In this document: piece by piece, positions 1 through 7,448 of the stretch | Layout: every line of letters begins with the position of its first letter | How positions within the stretch are numbered: the first letter of the stretch is position 1 | DNA from: an uncultured Kangiella sp. | GTDB taxonomy: Bacteria > Pseudomonadota > Gammaproteobacteria > Enterobacterales > DSM-103792 | Length of the DNA stretch: 34,141 nucleotides | Reading direction: 5' to 3' | Assembly (NCBI GenBank): GCA_946481205.1 | Contig: CAMLNB010000007.1 | Coordinates: forward strand, 1-34,141 | Translations under genes and position numbers: made by a program | Notes under the pieces: model-generated | What the model saw: only the letters and a program-made list of their open reading frames with translations | The model's database searches: none | Told to the model about the DNA's origin: nothing

Positions 1-124
1 CGATGACTTCTTGCGCCAAATGGTTCGGCCGGGTGGTGTCGGTGTACATGCCCGGACGGCGTTTGACCGGGTCCAGACCGGAGAGCACTTCAATTGCATC
101 GGCGTTGTACTGCTGAGTTGCCAT
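1..124 (-). CDS. parE: DNA topoisomerase IV subunit B, N-terminal fragment (partial)
   Basis: The first 41 codons of a gene that runs off the left edge of the window. ParE is the ATPase subunit of topoisomerase IV, which pairs with ParC to unlink replicated chromosomes. The visible residues contain the YNADAIEVL and RRPGMYTDTT stretches that open the GHKL ATPase domain of ParE; I recognise them as nearly the same as E. coli ParE, which distinguishes it from GyrB. The ATG is at 122-124, with a weak AGGA about 12 bases upstream. The gene diverges from the GGDEF-EAL gene. The catalytic core lies outside the window, so integrity cannot be judged. Confidence 0.9.
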   Translation of the reverse strand, partial: MATQQYNADAIEVLSGLDPVKRRPGMYTDTTRPNHLAQEVI

Positions 125-460
125 GGGTGTTGAATCCTGCGTCGTCAGTTCTATGTGGTATGGCGAGCCAGCGTGTTGCTGGCAGCGACGGAGCGCGACC
201 GGGCTGATGCCCGAACCGGCCCCGCAGGTGAATACATTTTGACCACCGCAAGGTGGTGCGCACTGGCCCGGTATGGTCGCCGCTCGGTTGCTCGGGTGCA
301 AGCATTCCGGTGCAAGCGCTCGGTGCAGGGCGGCGTTACAAGGGCGTCGATGCATGGGCATTGCTGCAACGGAAGCGCCACAGCCGACCAGCGGCCATTG
401 CGTTGTGGGGCATATGCCATACTTGCTCGACCTATCTGCCAGCGTTATGCAGTTGTCGGC
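125..460. other. Divergent intergenic region with small hairpins and short direct repeats
   Basis: This 336-base gap separates the start of parE from the start of the c-di-GMP gene. An open frame runs through it into the GGDEF-EAL gene, but its translation is rich in Arg and Cys and unlike a protein, so I treat it as non-coding. It holds a 6-bp hairpin at 167-183 (loop GTGTT), a 6-bp hairpin with a GCAA loop at 242-257, and three imperfect direct repeats of GGTGCAAGC/GGTGCAGG at 295, 309 and 322. I could not identify a convincing promoter for either gene. Confidence 0.5.
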
Positions 461-2968
461 ATGCCCTCTCCTTCGAAGTGGACATCCTGGATCCCGGCGC
501 CCCTTCAGCGCTTGTCCGGTGTGCGGGCCCGGATTTGGGCCGTTTTTCTGGCTGGCGCCGCGGTCACCTTGATCACGGCGGTCATTGCCATTGTCAGCTT
601 CACCGCCGCCAACCATGCCGCCCGGCAGATTATTCAAGAAGACGTGCCGACCCTGCAGAGCGTGGCGCTGGCGCTTGAGCATGCCAATGCGCTGGCCTCG
701 CTGGCGCCACAGCAGCTTGGCACCCACAGCGAGCAGGAGCTGAACCAGATCCAACCGCAGCAGGAGGACTACCTCAGCGCGCTGCGGCTGGCCGTGGCCG
801 CGCTGCCCAACCCCGCCTATCAAGAGCAGCTGAACCGTTACGCCGAAGAGCTGAAGACCAACCTCGAAGCGATGAACCGGGTCACGCTGGCGCGGCTGCA
901 ACTTGGCCGCAAAATCGACCAGCACATTGTTGCCGCCAGCCGGCTAACCGACGCGCTGCGCTTGGCGCTGTCGCCGTTGGGGCCGGCGCTGGCTGAACGC
1001 AGTGATCGACAAGCCCAGCTGTTTGCACTGCAAGAGATCAAGGTCGAAGTGCATTTGATCTACGGGCTGATGACCCGGCTGGGCTACGAGCCGGACCGGG
1101 TCAAGGTCAAGGAATTGAGTGCCGCGGCCAGCGACGGTTTGCAGCGCATTGATCTGCGCGCCCAGCAGCTGCCTTCCGGTGGCGTGCGCGATGTGGTGCT
1201 GCGTGCCCGCAACGAAATGCACGGCATCTTGTTTGGCGAAAATTCGCTGCCGCTGCTGCAATCACAACGGCTGGAAGCACGTCAGGCCGCCGAAGAATTG
1301 CTGGAGAGCAACCGCGCGCTGCTGGCAGCGTTGCAGCGTCTGCAGCAGCGCATCCACAGCGACACCCAAGCCAGCATTGAACAAAGCGATGCCACTGTGC
1401 AGCGGGCGTTTGTGGGCGCCCGAACTGCGCTGGCCTTTCTGGCGGCGTTGTCCGTGCTCGGGGCCCTGATGTTGGCGTGGTTCTTTGCCGGGCCGTTGCT
1501 CGGCAACCGTTTGGTCGCGCTGGCACACAACGTGGAAGACATGACGGCCGGCAAACTCGATACCCGGATTCAGGACAACGGCAACGACGAGATCAGCCGT
1601 TTGGCCGGCGCGCTGCGCCAGTTCCAGGGCTTGGCGCGCGAGCGCGCCCGCATTGAAAACGAGTTGGCGAGGCTGGCCAACTTTGATGCCCTGACCAGCC
1701 TGCCGAACCGGCATTTGCTGCACCAACGCGCAGATGATCTGATCGACCATTGCGCGCGTGCCAGCTTGCGCTTTGCCGTGCTGTTTGTGGATCTCGACCG
1801 GTTCAAACCGGTCAACGACAGCCAAGGCCATGAAGTGGGCGATCTGGTGCTGCACGAAGCCGCCGGTCGCTTGCAGAACACGGTACGCCGCACCGACATG
1901 CTCGGCCGGTTGGGCGGCGATGAGTTTGTTCTTCTTATGGAAATCGGCCACAACATTGCCGATGCCGAACTGGTTGCCGGCAAGATTATCGAGGTGTTGC
2001 GCGAACCGTTCCGGGTCGGCGACAAGAGTTTCTTTATCGGCGCCAGCATCGGCATTTCCCGTTACCCTGACGACGGCCAGGATTTTGCCGAGCTGCTGCG
2101 CAAAGCCGACGCCGCGATGTACAACGCCAAAGCACTGGGTGGCAACAGCTCGGCGATTTACCGCGAAGAAATGAACGTGGCTGTCAGTCGCCGGCTGGAA
2201 CTGGAATCGGCCCTGCGGCGCGCGCTGGATATCGGCGAGCTGGAAGTCTGGTACCAACCCAAACGGGATCTGCGCGACGGCCATATCTGCGGCGCAGAAG
2301 CGCTGCTGCGCTGGCGCCGCGATGGCAAACTGATTTCGCCGGCCGAGTTCATTCCTTTGGCGGAAGAAACCGGTTTGATTGTCCCGATTGGTGCCTGGGT
2401 GTTGCAGCAGGCCGCGCATGACGCCGTGAAATGGCGCCAGCTGGCCGGCGCGCATTTCAGCGTCGCGGTGAACCTGTCATCCCGGCAGCTGGAGCAACCG
2501 GAGCTGCTCATCAGTCATATCGAAGAAGCATTGCATCAGGCCACGTTGCCAGCGAGCGCACTGGAACTGGAAGTGACCGAAAGCCTGCTGATGCAAAACA
2601 TGAGTCGCGCCAGCGAATTGCTGCAGGCGCTGCGCCAGCAAGGCCACCGCATTGCAGTCGATGATTTCGGCACCGGCTATGCGAGCTTGAGTTATGTCAA
2701 GAACCTGCCAATCGACATTCTGAAAATCGACCAAACCTTTGTTCGCAACCTGCCTGACGATCCGGGCGATGTTGCGGTGGCCAGTGCGCTGCTCGGGCTC
2801 GGCGCCGCGCTGCATTTCACCATGGTGGCGGAAGGTGTGGAAACCGAAGCACAGCGCGACTACCTGCGCGAGCGCGGCTGCCAGATCATGCAAGGTTATT
2901 TGCTGTCGCGGCCGCTGCCGGCAGCTGAGTTTGCCCGCTGGTTGCAGCAATTTCAGGCGGCGGCTTGA
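461..2968 (+). CDS. Membrane-bound sensor with HAMP, GGDEF and EAL domains (c-di-GMP turnover; MbaA-like layout)
   Basis: An 835-residue inner-membrane enzyme predicted to make and/or degrade cyclic di-GMP. Order of parts: transmembrane helix about 25-47, a large helical periplasmic region to about 320, second helix about 322-346, HAMP about 347-395, GGDEF about 409-570, EAL about 585-830. The GGDEF motif is intact at 485-489, with a canonical inhibitory RxxD site at 476-479 exactly five residues before it. The EAL motif is at 613-615, and the downstream NLSSRQL, ELEVTES, DDFGTGY and VAEGVET motifs are all present, so neither domain looks dead. The ATG at 461 was chosen because the upstream extension does not look like protein; its ribosome site is poor. 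The gene converges on an orphan PotD-like binding protein 22 bp away, as in an NspS-MbaA pair. Which activity dominates cannot be read from sequence. Confidence 0.9.
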   Translation: MPSPSKWTSWIPAPLQRLSGVRARIWAVFLAGAAVTLITAVIAIVSFTAANHAARQIIQEDVPTLQSVALALEHANALASLAPQQLGTHSEQELNQIQPQQEDYLSALRLAVAALPNPAYQEQLNRYAEELKTNLEAMNRVTLARLQLGRKIDQHIVAASRLTDALRLALSPLGPALAERSDRQAQLFALQEIKVEVHLIYGLMTRLGYEPDRVKVKELSAAASDGLQRIDLRAQQLPSGGVRDVVLRARNEMHGILFGENSLPLLQSQRLEARQAAEELLESNRALLAALQRLQQRIHSDTQASIEQSDATVQRAFVGARTALAFLAALSVLGALMLAWFFAGPLLGNRLVALAHNVEDMTAGKLDTRIQDNGNDEISRLAGALRQFQGLARERARIENELARLANFDALTSLPNRHLLHQRADDLIDHCARASLRFAVLFVDLDRFKPVNDSQGHEVGDLVLHEAAGRLQNTVRRTDMLGRLGGDEFVLLMEIGHNIADAELVAGKIIEVLREPFRVGDKSFFIGASIGISRYPDDGQDFAELLRKADAAMYNAKALGGNSSAIYREEMNVAVSRRLELESALRRALDIGELEVWYQPKRDLRDGHICGAEALLRWRRDGKLISPAEFIPLAEETGLIVPIGAWVLQQAAHDAVKWRQLAGAHFSVAVNLSSRQLEQPELLISHIEEALHQATLPASALELEVTESLLMQNMSRASELLQALRQQGHRIAVDDFGTGYASLSYVKNLPIDILKIDQTFVRNLPDDPGDVAVASALLGLGAALHFTMVAEGVETEAQRDYLRERGCQIMQGYLLSRPLPAAEFARWLQQFQAAA

Positions 2969-2990
2969 GTCGGTCCGGGTCGTGTTGCCG

Positions 2991-4034
2991 TCAGCCGAAG
3001 CTGGTGGCAAAGCGGGCAAAAATCTCTGCCCGCAGCGGCTCGCGCAGCGCTTCCTGCGACGACATTTCCGAACCTGCAATGGCAGTCTGCGACGGGAAGA
3101 TGATCGAGTTCTGTTGCAGCTCGGCTGGCAGTAACGCAAGCACGCGTTGATCCACGGGCGAAACACCAAGCTCAATCACTTCCTGGGCGATGTGTTCGGG
3201 TTGCAGTAGCCATTGCAGCAAGGCTTCGGCCAGTTCCGGTTCGGCACTGCTCGAACCCAAAGCGTAAAAATCGCACCAGCTTTCGGATCCGGGCGGCAAC
3301 ACGTATTGCAGCTCGTCCCGTTCTTGGGTCAGCGCATAGCCACTGTCACTCCATGCCATTGCCAGCCAATCACCGCGTTGCACGGCAGCGTTGACGTCGG
3401 CAACCAGCGCGCGCAGATGTGGCCGGCTGCGTTGCAGCAGTTGCTCTGCCTGCAACAGCTGCGCCGGTACCGTGCTGTTGATCGAGTAATTGAAATTGCG
3501 CAACGCTGCGCCAATCAGGGTCTGCACATCTTCAATGACGGTGGCGCGGCGCGATGCTTTGCCGGCAACGGCCTGCCAAAATTCCGGCCAGGTTGACAAC
3601 ACCGGTAGCCGATCGCGCCGATAAATGAACCCGGTATTGCCCTGCGCTTTCGGCGCTGCCCACCATTGGTGATCCTGCTGACCAAAGCGCGCGAACTTCT
3701 CGAGCCAGTGCTGCGGTGCGAGTGTGGCCAAAGTGCGGGTTGGTAACGGCCGCAACAGGCCAAGCGCGCTGAAATGCGGCACCATGTAATGGCTGATGGT
3801 CAGCAGATCGAATTGTGCACCGCGCAAACAGGCGGCCAGCAATTCCTCGTTGGAGTCGTATGTTTCGACCCGCACCTTGACGCCGTGCTGCGCGGCAAAC
3901 TGATCGAGTACAGCGGGCACCTGATAATCGGGAAAACTGGCCAGACGCAAGGTCCGGTCAGCCGCGCGCACGGCCGGCAGCTGTAACCAACCCAGACCGT
4001 AGAGTGAGGCTTTCAGTACGGTGCGGCGCAGCAT
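2991..4034 (-). CDS. Orphan periplasmic polyamine-type substrate-binding protein (PotD/NspS-like)
   Basis: A 347-residue exported protein of the PotD/PotF family of periplasmic binding proteins. The N terminus has twin arginines in LRRTVLK, then a hydrophobic stretch and a likely cleavage near residues 24-25, suggesting Tat or Sec export. Aligned by eye with E. coli PotD, several ligand residues are kept: Tyr37, Ser81/Tyr83 (PotD S83/Y85), Asp169 (D168), Trp228 (W229), Trp253 and Asp255 (W255, D257). Others differ: Phe34 for W34, Thr171 for E171, Val291 for Y293. A polyamine or related amine is therefore plausible but not certain. No permease or ATPase gene is near, so a sensory rather than transport role is inferred, with the convergent GGDEF-EAL protein as candidate partner. 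It diverges from aer. An AGGGG lies rather far (about 14 bases) from the ATG. Confidence 0.78.
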   Translation of the reverse strand: MLRRTVLKASLYGLGWLQLPAVRAADRTLRLASFPDYQVPAVLDQFAAQHGVKVRVETYDSNEELLAACLRGAQFDLLTISHYMVPHFSALGLLRPLPTRTLATLAPQHWLEKFARFGQQDHQWWAAPKAQGNTGFIYRRDRLPVLSTWPEFWQAVAGKASRRATVIEDVQTLIGAALRNFNYSINSTVPAQLLQAEQLLQRSRPHLRALVADVNAAVQRGDWLAMAWSDSGYALTQERDELQYVLPPGSESWCDFYALGSSSAEPELAEALLQWLLQPEHIAQEVIELGVSPVDQRVLALLPAELQQNSIIFPSQTAIAGSEMSSQEALREPLRAEIFARFATSFG

Positions 4035-4062
4035 GAAAAATCTGCCATTCCCCTGGACATGC

Positions 4063-4089
4063 TAAAGGTATAGCCGGATTTGCCGACTA
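4063..4089 (+). promoter_or_regulatory. Sigma-28 (FliA)-type promoter for aer
   Basis: TAAAGGTA at 4063-4070 and GCCGACTA at 4082-4089 are separated by exactly 11 bases. The FliA consensus is TAAAGTTT-N11-GCCGATAA, so 12 of 16 consensus positions match with perfect spacing. It lies about 60 bases before the aer ATG at 4152. In E. coli aer belongs to the FliA-dependent flagellar/chemotaxis regulon, which fits. Confidence 0.72.
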
Positions 4090-4151
4090 TGCTTGGCGAA
4101 CGTCGTCAGGAAGTCGACACGCCAAGACCACAGCAGGGAGGCCGCTTTGCC

Positions 4152-5714
4152 ATGCGCAACAATCAACCGGTGACGCAACGGGAAGTGCTGATGCGCGATC
4201 AGCAGGAACTGGTCAGCTCCACCGACACCCGCGGCATCATCCGCGCCGCCAACGACGCCTTTGTTGCGATCAGTGGCTACAGCCGGGAAGAACTGATCGG
4301 CGCACCGCACAATCTGGTTCGCCACCCCGACATGCCACCCGCTGCCTTCGAAGATCTGTGGCGCACCATCAAGGCCGGTCGCGCCTGGATGGGCATTGTC
4401 AAAAACCGCTGCAAGAACGGCGATCACTATTGGGTCGATGCGTTCGTTACGCCGGTGTTCGAGAAAGGCCAAGTGGTCGGTTACGAGTCGGTGCGACGCA
4501 AACCTTCGCGCGAGCATGTTGAGCGAGCTGAGCGGCTGTACCGCAACCTGCAAACTGGCCAAAGCACAGGGCAACGTCGGCCTGGTCTGCAGGTCAGTAT
4601 TGGCCTGGCTGCCGCTGCTGCCCTGCTGATCAGCATGTTGTTGGCGCTGGCCATGGGCGCCGGCACGGCTGCGCTGGTTGGCACGGCAATTGGCTTTGTT
4701 GCTGTCGGCGCGCTGATGCCGCTGCTGCTGCGGCCACTGCGACAATTGCTGCAACGCGACCGGGGTTATCAACCGCCACCGCTGATGGTGCAGATTTACA
4801 GCGGCCGCAACGATGAAATCGGTCGGCTTGAAACCGAGTTGCATTGGCAAACGCTGCGCATGCAAACCGTGCTCGGTCGGGTCACTCATGAAAGCGATAT
4901 GCTGCGAAACAGTGCCGTCGTGGCCAACGAGCGGGTCAATGAAACGCTGACGCAAGTGCAACGTCAGCAGCTGGAAACCGAACAAATTGCCACCGCCGTC
5001 ACCGAGATGTCGACCGCGATTGCTGAAGTCGCACGCCACGCAGAAGATGCCGCCAGCTTCACCGGAGAGGCGATGAGCGTGGTCTCGCGCAACCGGCAGG
5101 TGATGCTGGAGGCCGCGGTGCAGATCCGTTCGCTCGCTGAGCAGATGGACAGTGCCACCAGCAGTGTCAGCGAATTGGATCAACACAGCGCAGCCATTGG
5201 CTCCGTGGTCTCGACCATCCGCGGCATTGCCGAGCAAACCAATCTGTTGGCACTGAATGCTGCGATTGAAGCGGCTCGCGCCGGTGACCAAGGCCGCGGC
5301 TTTGCCGTGGTCGCGGATGAAGTGCGCAATCTGGCCAGCAAAACGGCGCAATCCACTGCCGAGATCCAACGCACGATTGAGCAGTTGCAAGTGGGCGCCA
5401 AACGCGCGGTCGAACTGATGCGCTCCAGCATGGAAAAAGCCGATTTGACCGCGGAGCAAACCGGCGCGCTGGAACAGTCGCTGGCAGAAATTTCACAGGC
5501 AGTCAGCCAGATCAATGATCGCTCGAACAGCATTGCGGCTGCGGCCGAAGAGCAGCGCACCGTCACCGAAGACATCAATCAGCGGGTGGTGCGCATCGCT
5601 GATCTTTCACACTCGACCACCGATACCACCAACCAACTGGCGACCGAAACTCACGACGTTCAGCATATGGCTGATGAAATGAGCGGACTGGTGCGGCGCT
5701 TCCAAGTTCAGTGA
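4152..5714 (+). CDS. aer: Aer-type aerotaxis / energy-taxis receptor
   Basis: A 520-residue methyl-accepting chemotaxis-type transducer without a periplasmic sensor. Residues 1-120 form a PAS domain very like E. coli Aer: Asn34, and Arg57, His58, Asp60 in VRHPDMP (FAD-binding positions in Aer), plus [15 protein letters not shown]. Two close hydrophobic segments at about 148-190 make a membrane hairpin, followed by a HAMP-like stretch and the cytoplasmic signalling coiled coil, whose tip ([18 protein letters not shown]) lies near residues 360-378. In E. coli Aer senses cell redox state through FAD and signals to CheW/CheA. The ATG at 4152 has AGGGAGG ten bases upstream; an in-frame TTG at 4080 would sit inside the sigma-28-like promoter and is rejected. 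No che genes are nearby. It converges on the WYL regulator with a 12-base gap. Confidence 0.9.
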   Translation: MRNNQPVTQREVLMRDQQELVSSTDTRGIIRAANDAFVAISGYSREELIGAPHNLVRHPDMPPAAFEDLWRTIKAGRAWMGIVKNRCKNGDHYWVDAFVTPVFEKGQVVGYESVRRKPSREHVERAERLYRNLQTGQSTGQRRPGLQVSIGLAAAAALLISMLLALAMGAGTAALVGTAIGFVAVGALMPLLLRPLRQLLQRDRGYQPPPLMVQIYSGRNDEIGRLETELHWQTLRMQTVLGRVTHESDMLRNSAVVANERVNETLTQVQRQQLETEQIATAVTEMSTAIAEVARHAEDAASFTGEAMSVVSRNRQVMLEAAVQIRSLAEQMDSATSSVSELDQHSAAIGSVVSTIRGIAEQTNLLALNAAIEAARAGDQGRGFAVVADEVRNLASKTAQSTAEIQRTIEQLQVGAKRAVELMRSSMEKADLTAEQTGALEQSLAEISQAVSQINDRSNSIAAAAEEQRTVTEDINQRVVRIADLSHSTTDTTNQLATETHDVQHMADEMSGLVRRFQVQ

Positions 5715-5726
5715 GCGCTGCCAGCA

Positions 5727-6689
5727 TCAGTCGTATTGCGCCAGTGCTGCCTGCAACTGCGCACGCACACTGGCGCGCAGCGCCGCTGGCGCCAACACTT
5801 CCACCTGATCGCCCCAGGCCAAAATCTCGCGCAGCAATTCGGTGGGGTTGGCGTACGGCACCTGGAGCAGCAAGGCACCATCGTCGGTGAAGCGTTGCAC
5901 TTGATCCGGATGCCAGTGCTCGGCGCTGACCCAACGCGCGGCTGCCGGGCTGAAACGCAGTTCTGCCAGCGCAGCCGGCACACCGGAGAAGATTCCGAAC
6001 GAACGGCTGAAATGCTGATCGAGTTCGGCATCTGGCAGATCGATAGCGGCCTCACTCAACAACCGGCATTCGCGCACCGCATCGAGCGCGAAGGTGCGCA
6101 GCGCCTGCCGACTGTGACACCAGGCATCGAGATACCAGTTGTCGCGGTACAGCACCAAACGCTGCGGCGACACCGTGCGCTGTTCGGCACTGTCGCGCGA
6201 GCGACTGTAATAGTCGAACTGCAGTTGCGTGCGCCGCTGCAATGCCGCCACCACATCGGAAAAGAACGGCAAGGGCGCCAGCCGTTGCCGACTGCTGACC
6301 ACGCGCAAGCGTTTGACGAAATCACCGCCATCAATGGCATCGGTTTTCAGCAGCTGCTGCACTTTCTTGCGCAGTGCTTTGAATTCGCGCTCCATGACCC
6401 GACTGCCGAGCGTAGCCAGCGCGTGGTCGAGCACCATCAGCGCCAGCAATTCCGGTTGCCCGAGCCAGGTGCCCGGCAATTCAAAGCGCTGATCCGGTCG
6501 CGGCCGCCAGGCGTAGCCGGCGCGTGACGACGCGATTGGCGCGTCATACTTGGCGCGAAACTCCGCCACCAGTCGCTTGACCGTGGCCGGGTCGCATTCC
6601 AGCCGTTCGGCCAGCGATTTCAGTGGCATCGGCTGTCGATGCGCTTCCAGCAACTTTTGCAGGCTGCGAAAGCGTTCCCACTTGTCCAT
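5727..6689 (-). CDS. WYL-domain transcriptional regulator (YafY type)
   Basis: A 320-residue protein with an N-terminal helix-turn-helix (about 5-60, LAERLECDPATVKRLVAEF region), a central WYL domain with the name motif NWYLDAW at 184-190, and a C-terminal WCX-like region. Proteins of this family bind DNA, and the WYL domain is thought to sense a ligand, often a nucleotide or nucleic acid; some control phage-defence genes, others DNA-damage or metabolic genes. No defence island surrounds this copy, so its target is unknown. The ATG at 6687-6689 has GAGGA about eight bases upstream; a TTG two codons earlier is less likely. It is transcribed divergently from the peroxiredoxin gene, whose promoter is a possible target. 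Confidence 0.85.
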   Translation of the reverse strand: MDKWERFRSLQKLLEAHRQPMPLKSLAERLECDPATVKRLVAEFRAKYDAPIASSRAGYAWRPRPDQRFELPGTWLGQPELLALMVLDHALATLGSRVMEREFKALRKKVQQLLKTDAIDGGDFVKRLRVVSSRQRLAPLPFFSDVVAALQRRTQLQFDYYSRSRDSAEQRTVSPQRLVLYRDNWYLDAWCHSRQALRTFALDAVRECRLLSEAAIDLPDAELDQHFSRSFGIFSGVPAALAELRFSPAAARWVSAEHWHPDQVQRFTDDGALLLQVPYANPTELLREILAWGDQVEVLAPAALRASVRAQLQAALAQYD

Positions 6690-6882
6690 GCTCAATCCTC
6701 AGCAGACGTTCGGCACCGGTGAACCCGGCGCCGGCAAGATGCGTAGAATAACGGCAGATAAGGGTACTGTGGCTGCTGCGGTCGGGTATCGCGGCGCGAT
6801 AAGCTGCCACCGCTGACAACGGTACGGCCACAGCGAATTGCCGGCTTCATCGCCGGCCTTGGTGGTGACAGGAGCACAGACT

Positions 6883-7404
6883 ATGAATACCTGCTTGAAA
6901 TCCCTGCTGGTGCTGGCTGCCAGCGCTCTGCTGGCGCTGGCGCAGGCCAGCAGTTTTGAAGGTGTCGCCGCGCCGGCGTTTTCGCTGCCGGATCAGGACG
7001 GCAAGATCCGCACGCTGGACAGCTTTGCCGGTCGCTGGCTGGTGCTGTATTTCTACCCGAAAGACAATACCCCGGGCTGCACCACCGAAGCGAAAAACTT
7101 TGCCCGCGATTACAGCCAGTTCACCGCCATCAACACCGAAATTGTTGGGGTCAGCCTCGACGATGTCGCCTCGCACAAGGATTTTGCCGACACCGTCGGC
7201 GCCAAGTTCCCGCTGCTGGCAGATACCGAGAAGCAAGCCGCCAAAGCCTACAAAGTGCTGACCTCGTTCGGCCCGATGGATTTCACCAAACGGCAGACCT
7301 TTGTGATCAATCCGCAAGGTATGGTGGTGAAGCATTACACCGAGGTGAGAGCGGACGAGCATTCGGCGCAGTTGCTGGCGGATCTCGCTGGCTTACAAAA
7401 ATAG
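6883..7404 (+). CDS. Exported peroxiredoxin of the Bcp/PrxQ family, one-cysteine type
   Basis: A 173-residue thiol peroxidase that should reduce hydrogen peroxide or organic hydroperoxides. Residues 1-22 form a clear signal peptide (hydrophobic core, ALAQA before the likely cut), so the mature enzyme is probably periplasmic. The fold motifs FSLPDQDG and YFYPKDNTPGCTTEA are present, with the peroxidatic cysteine at residue 66. The position five residues later, where E. coli Bcp has its resolving cysteine, is lysine, and no other cysteine exists in the mature chain, so it must be recycled by an outside thiol. The ATG has AGGAG eight bases upstream. A 6-bp GCCGGC hairpin lies just before it at 6840-6857. 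It ends at a strong two-way terminator. Confidence 0.85.
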   Translation: MNTCLKSLLVLAASALLALAQASSFEGVAAPAFSLPDQDGKIRTLDSFAGRWLVLYFYPKDNTPGCTTEAKNFARDYSQFTAINTEIVGVSLDDVASHKDFADTVGAKFPLLADTEKQAAKAYKVLTSFGPMDFTKRQTFVINPQGMVVKHYTEVRADEHSAQLLADLAGLQK

Positions 7405-7421
7405 ATCGCAGCGCGTTCGAA

Positions 7422-7448
7422 AAAGAAACCGGCGATGCCGGTTTCTTT
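7422..7448. terminator. Bidirectional intrinsic terminator between convergent genes
   Basis: A perfect 11-bp stem (AAAGAAACCGG with its complement) and a CGATG loop, with A and T tracts on the two sides so it can work in both directions. It follows the peroxiredoxin stop by 17 bases, and its right arm overlaps the stop codon (7447-7449) of the convergent membrane-protein gene. Confidence 0.85.

Noticed and set aside
155..460. 102-codon N-terminal extension of the GGDEF-EAL gene
   Set aside because: The translation is rich in Arg and Cys, lacks family resemblance, and would place the first membrane helix after about 125 residues. The ATG at 461 gives a normal short cytoplasmic lead.
1262..2455. 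Minus-strand frame opposite the GGDEF-EAL gene
   Set aside because: It overlaps fully intact catalytic motifs on the other strand and shows no recognisable domain.
4080..4151. Earlier TTG start for aer
   Set aside because: It lies inside the sigma-28-like promoter and lacks the AGGGAGG ribosome site that precedes 4152. The chosen start also gives the same residue numbering as E. coli Aer (Asn34, Arg57).
4062..5459. Minus-strand frame opposite aer
   Set aside because: Antisense shadow of a clear chemotaxis receptor; no domain or ribosome site.
5727..6689. WYL regulator as a sign of a defence island
   Set aside because: WYL regulators often sit by phage-defence genes, but no nuclease, helicase, reverse transcriptase, CRISPR or toxin gene is present here.
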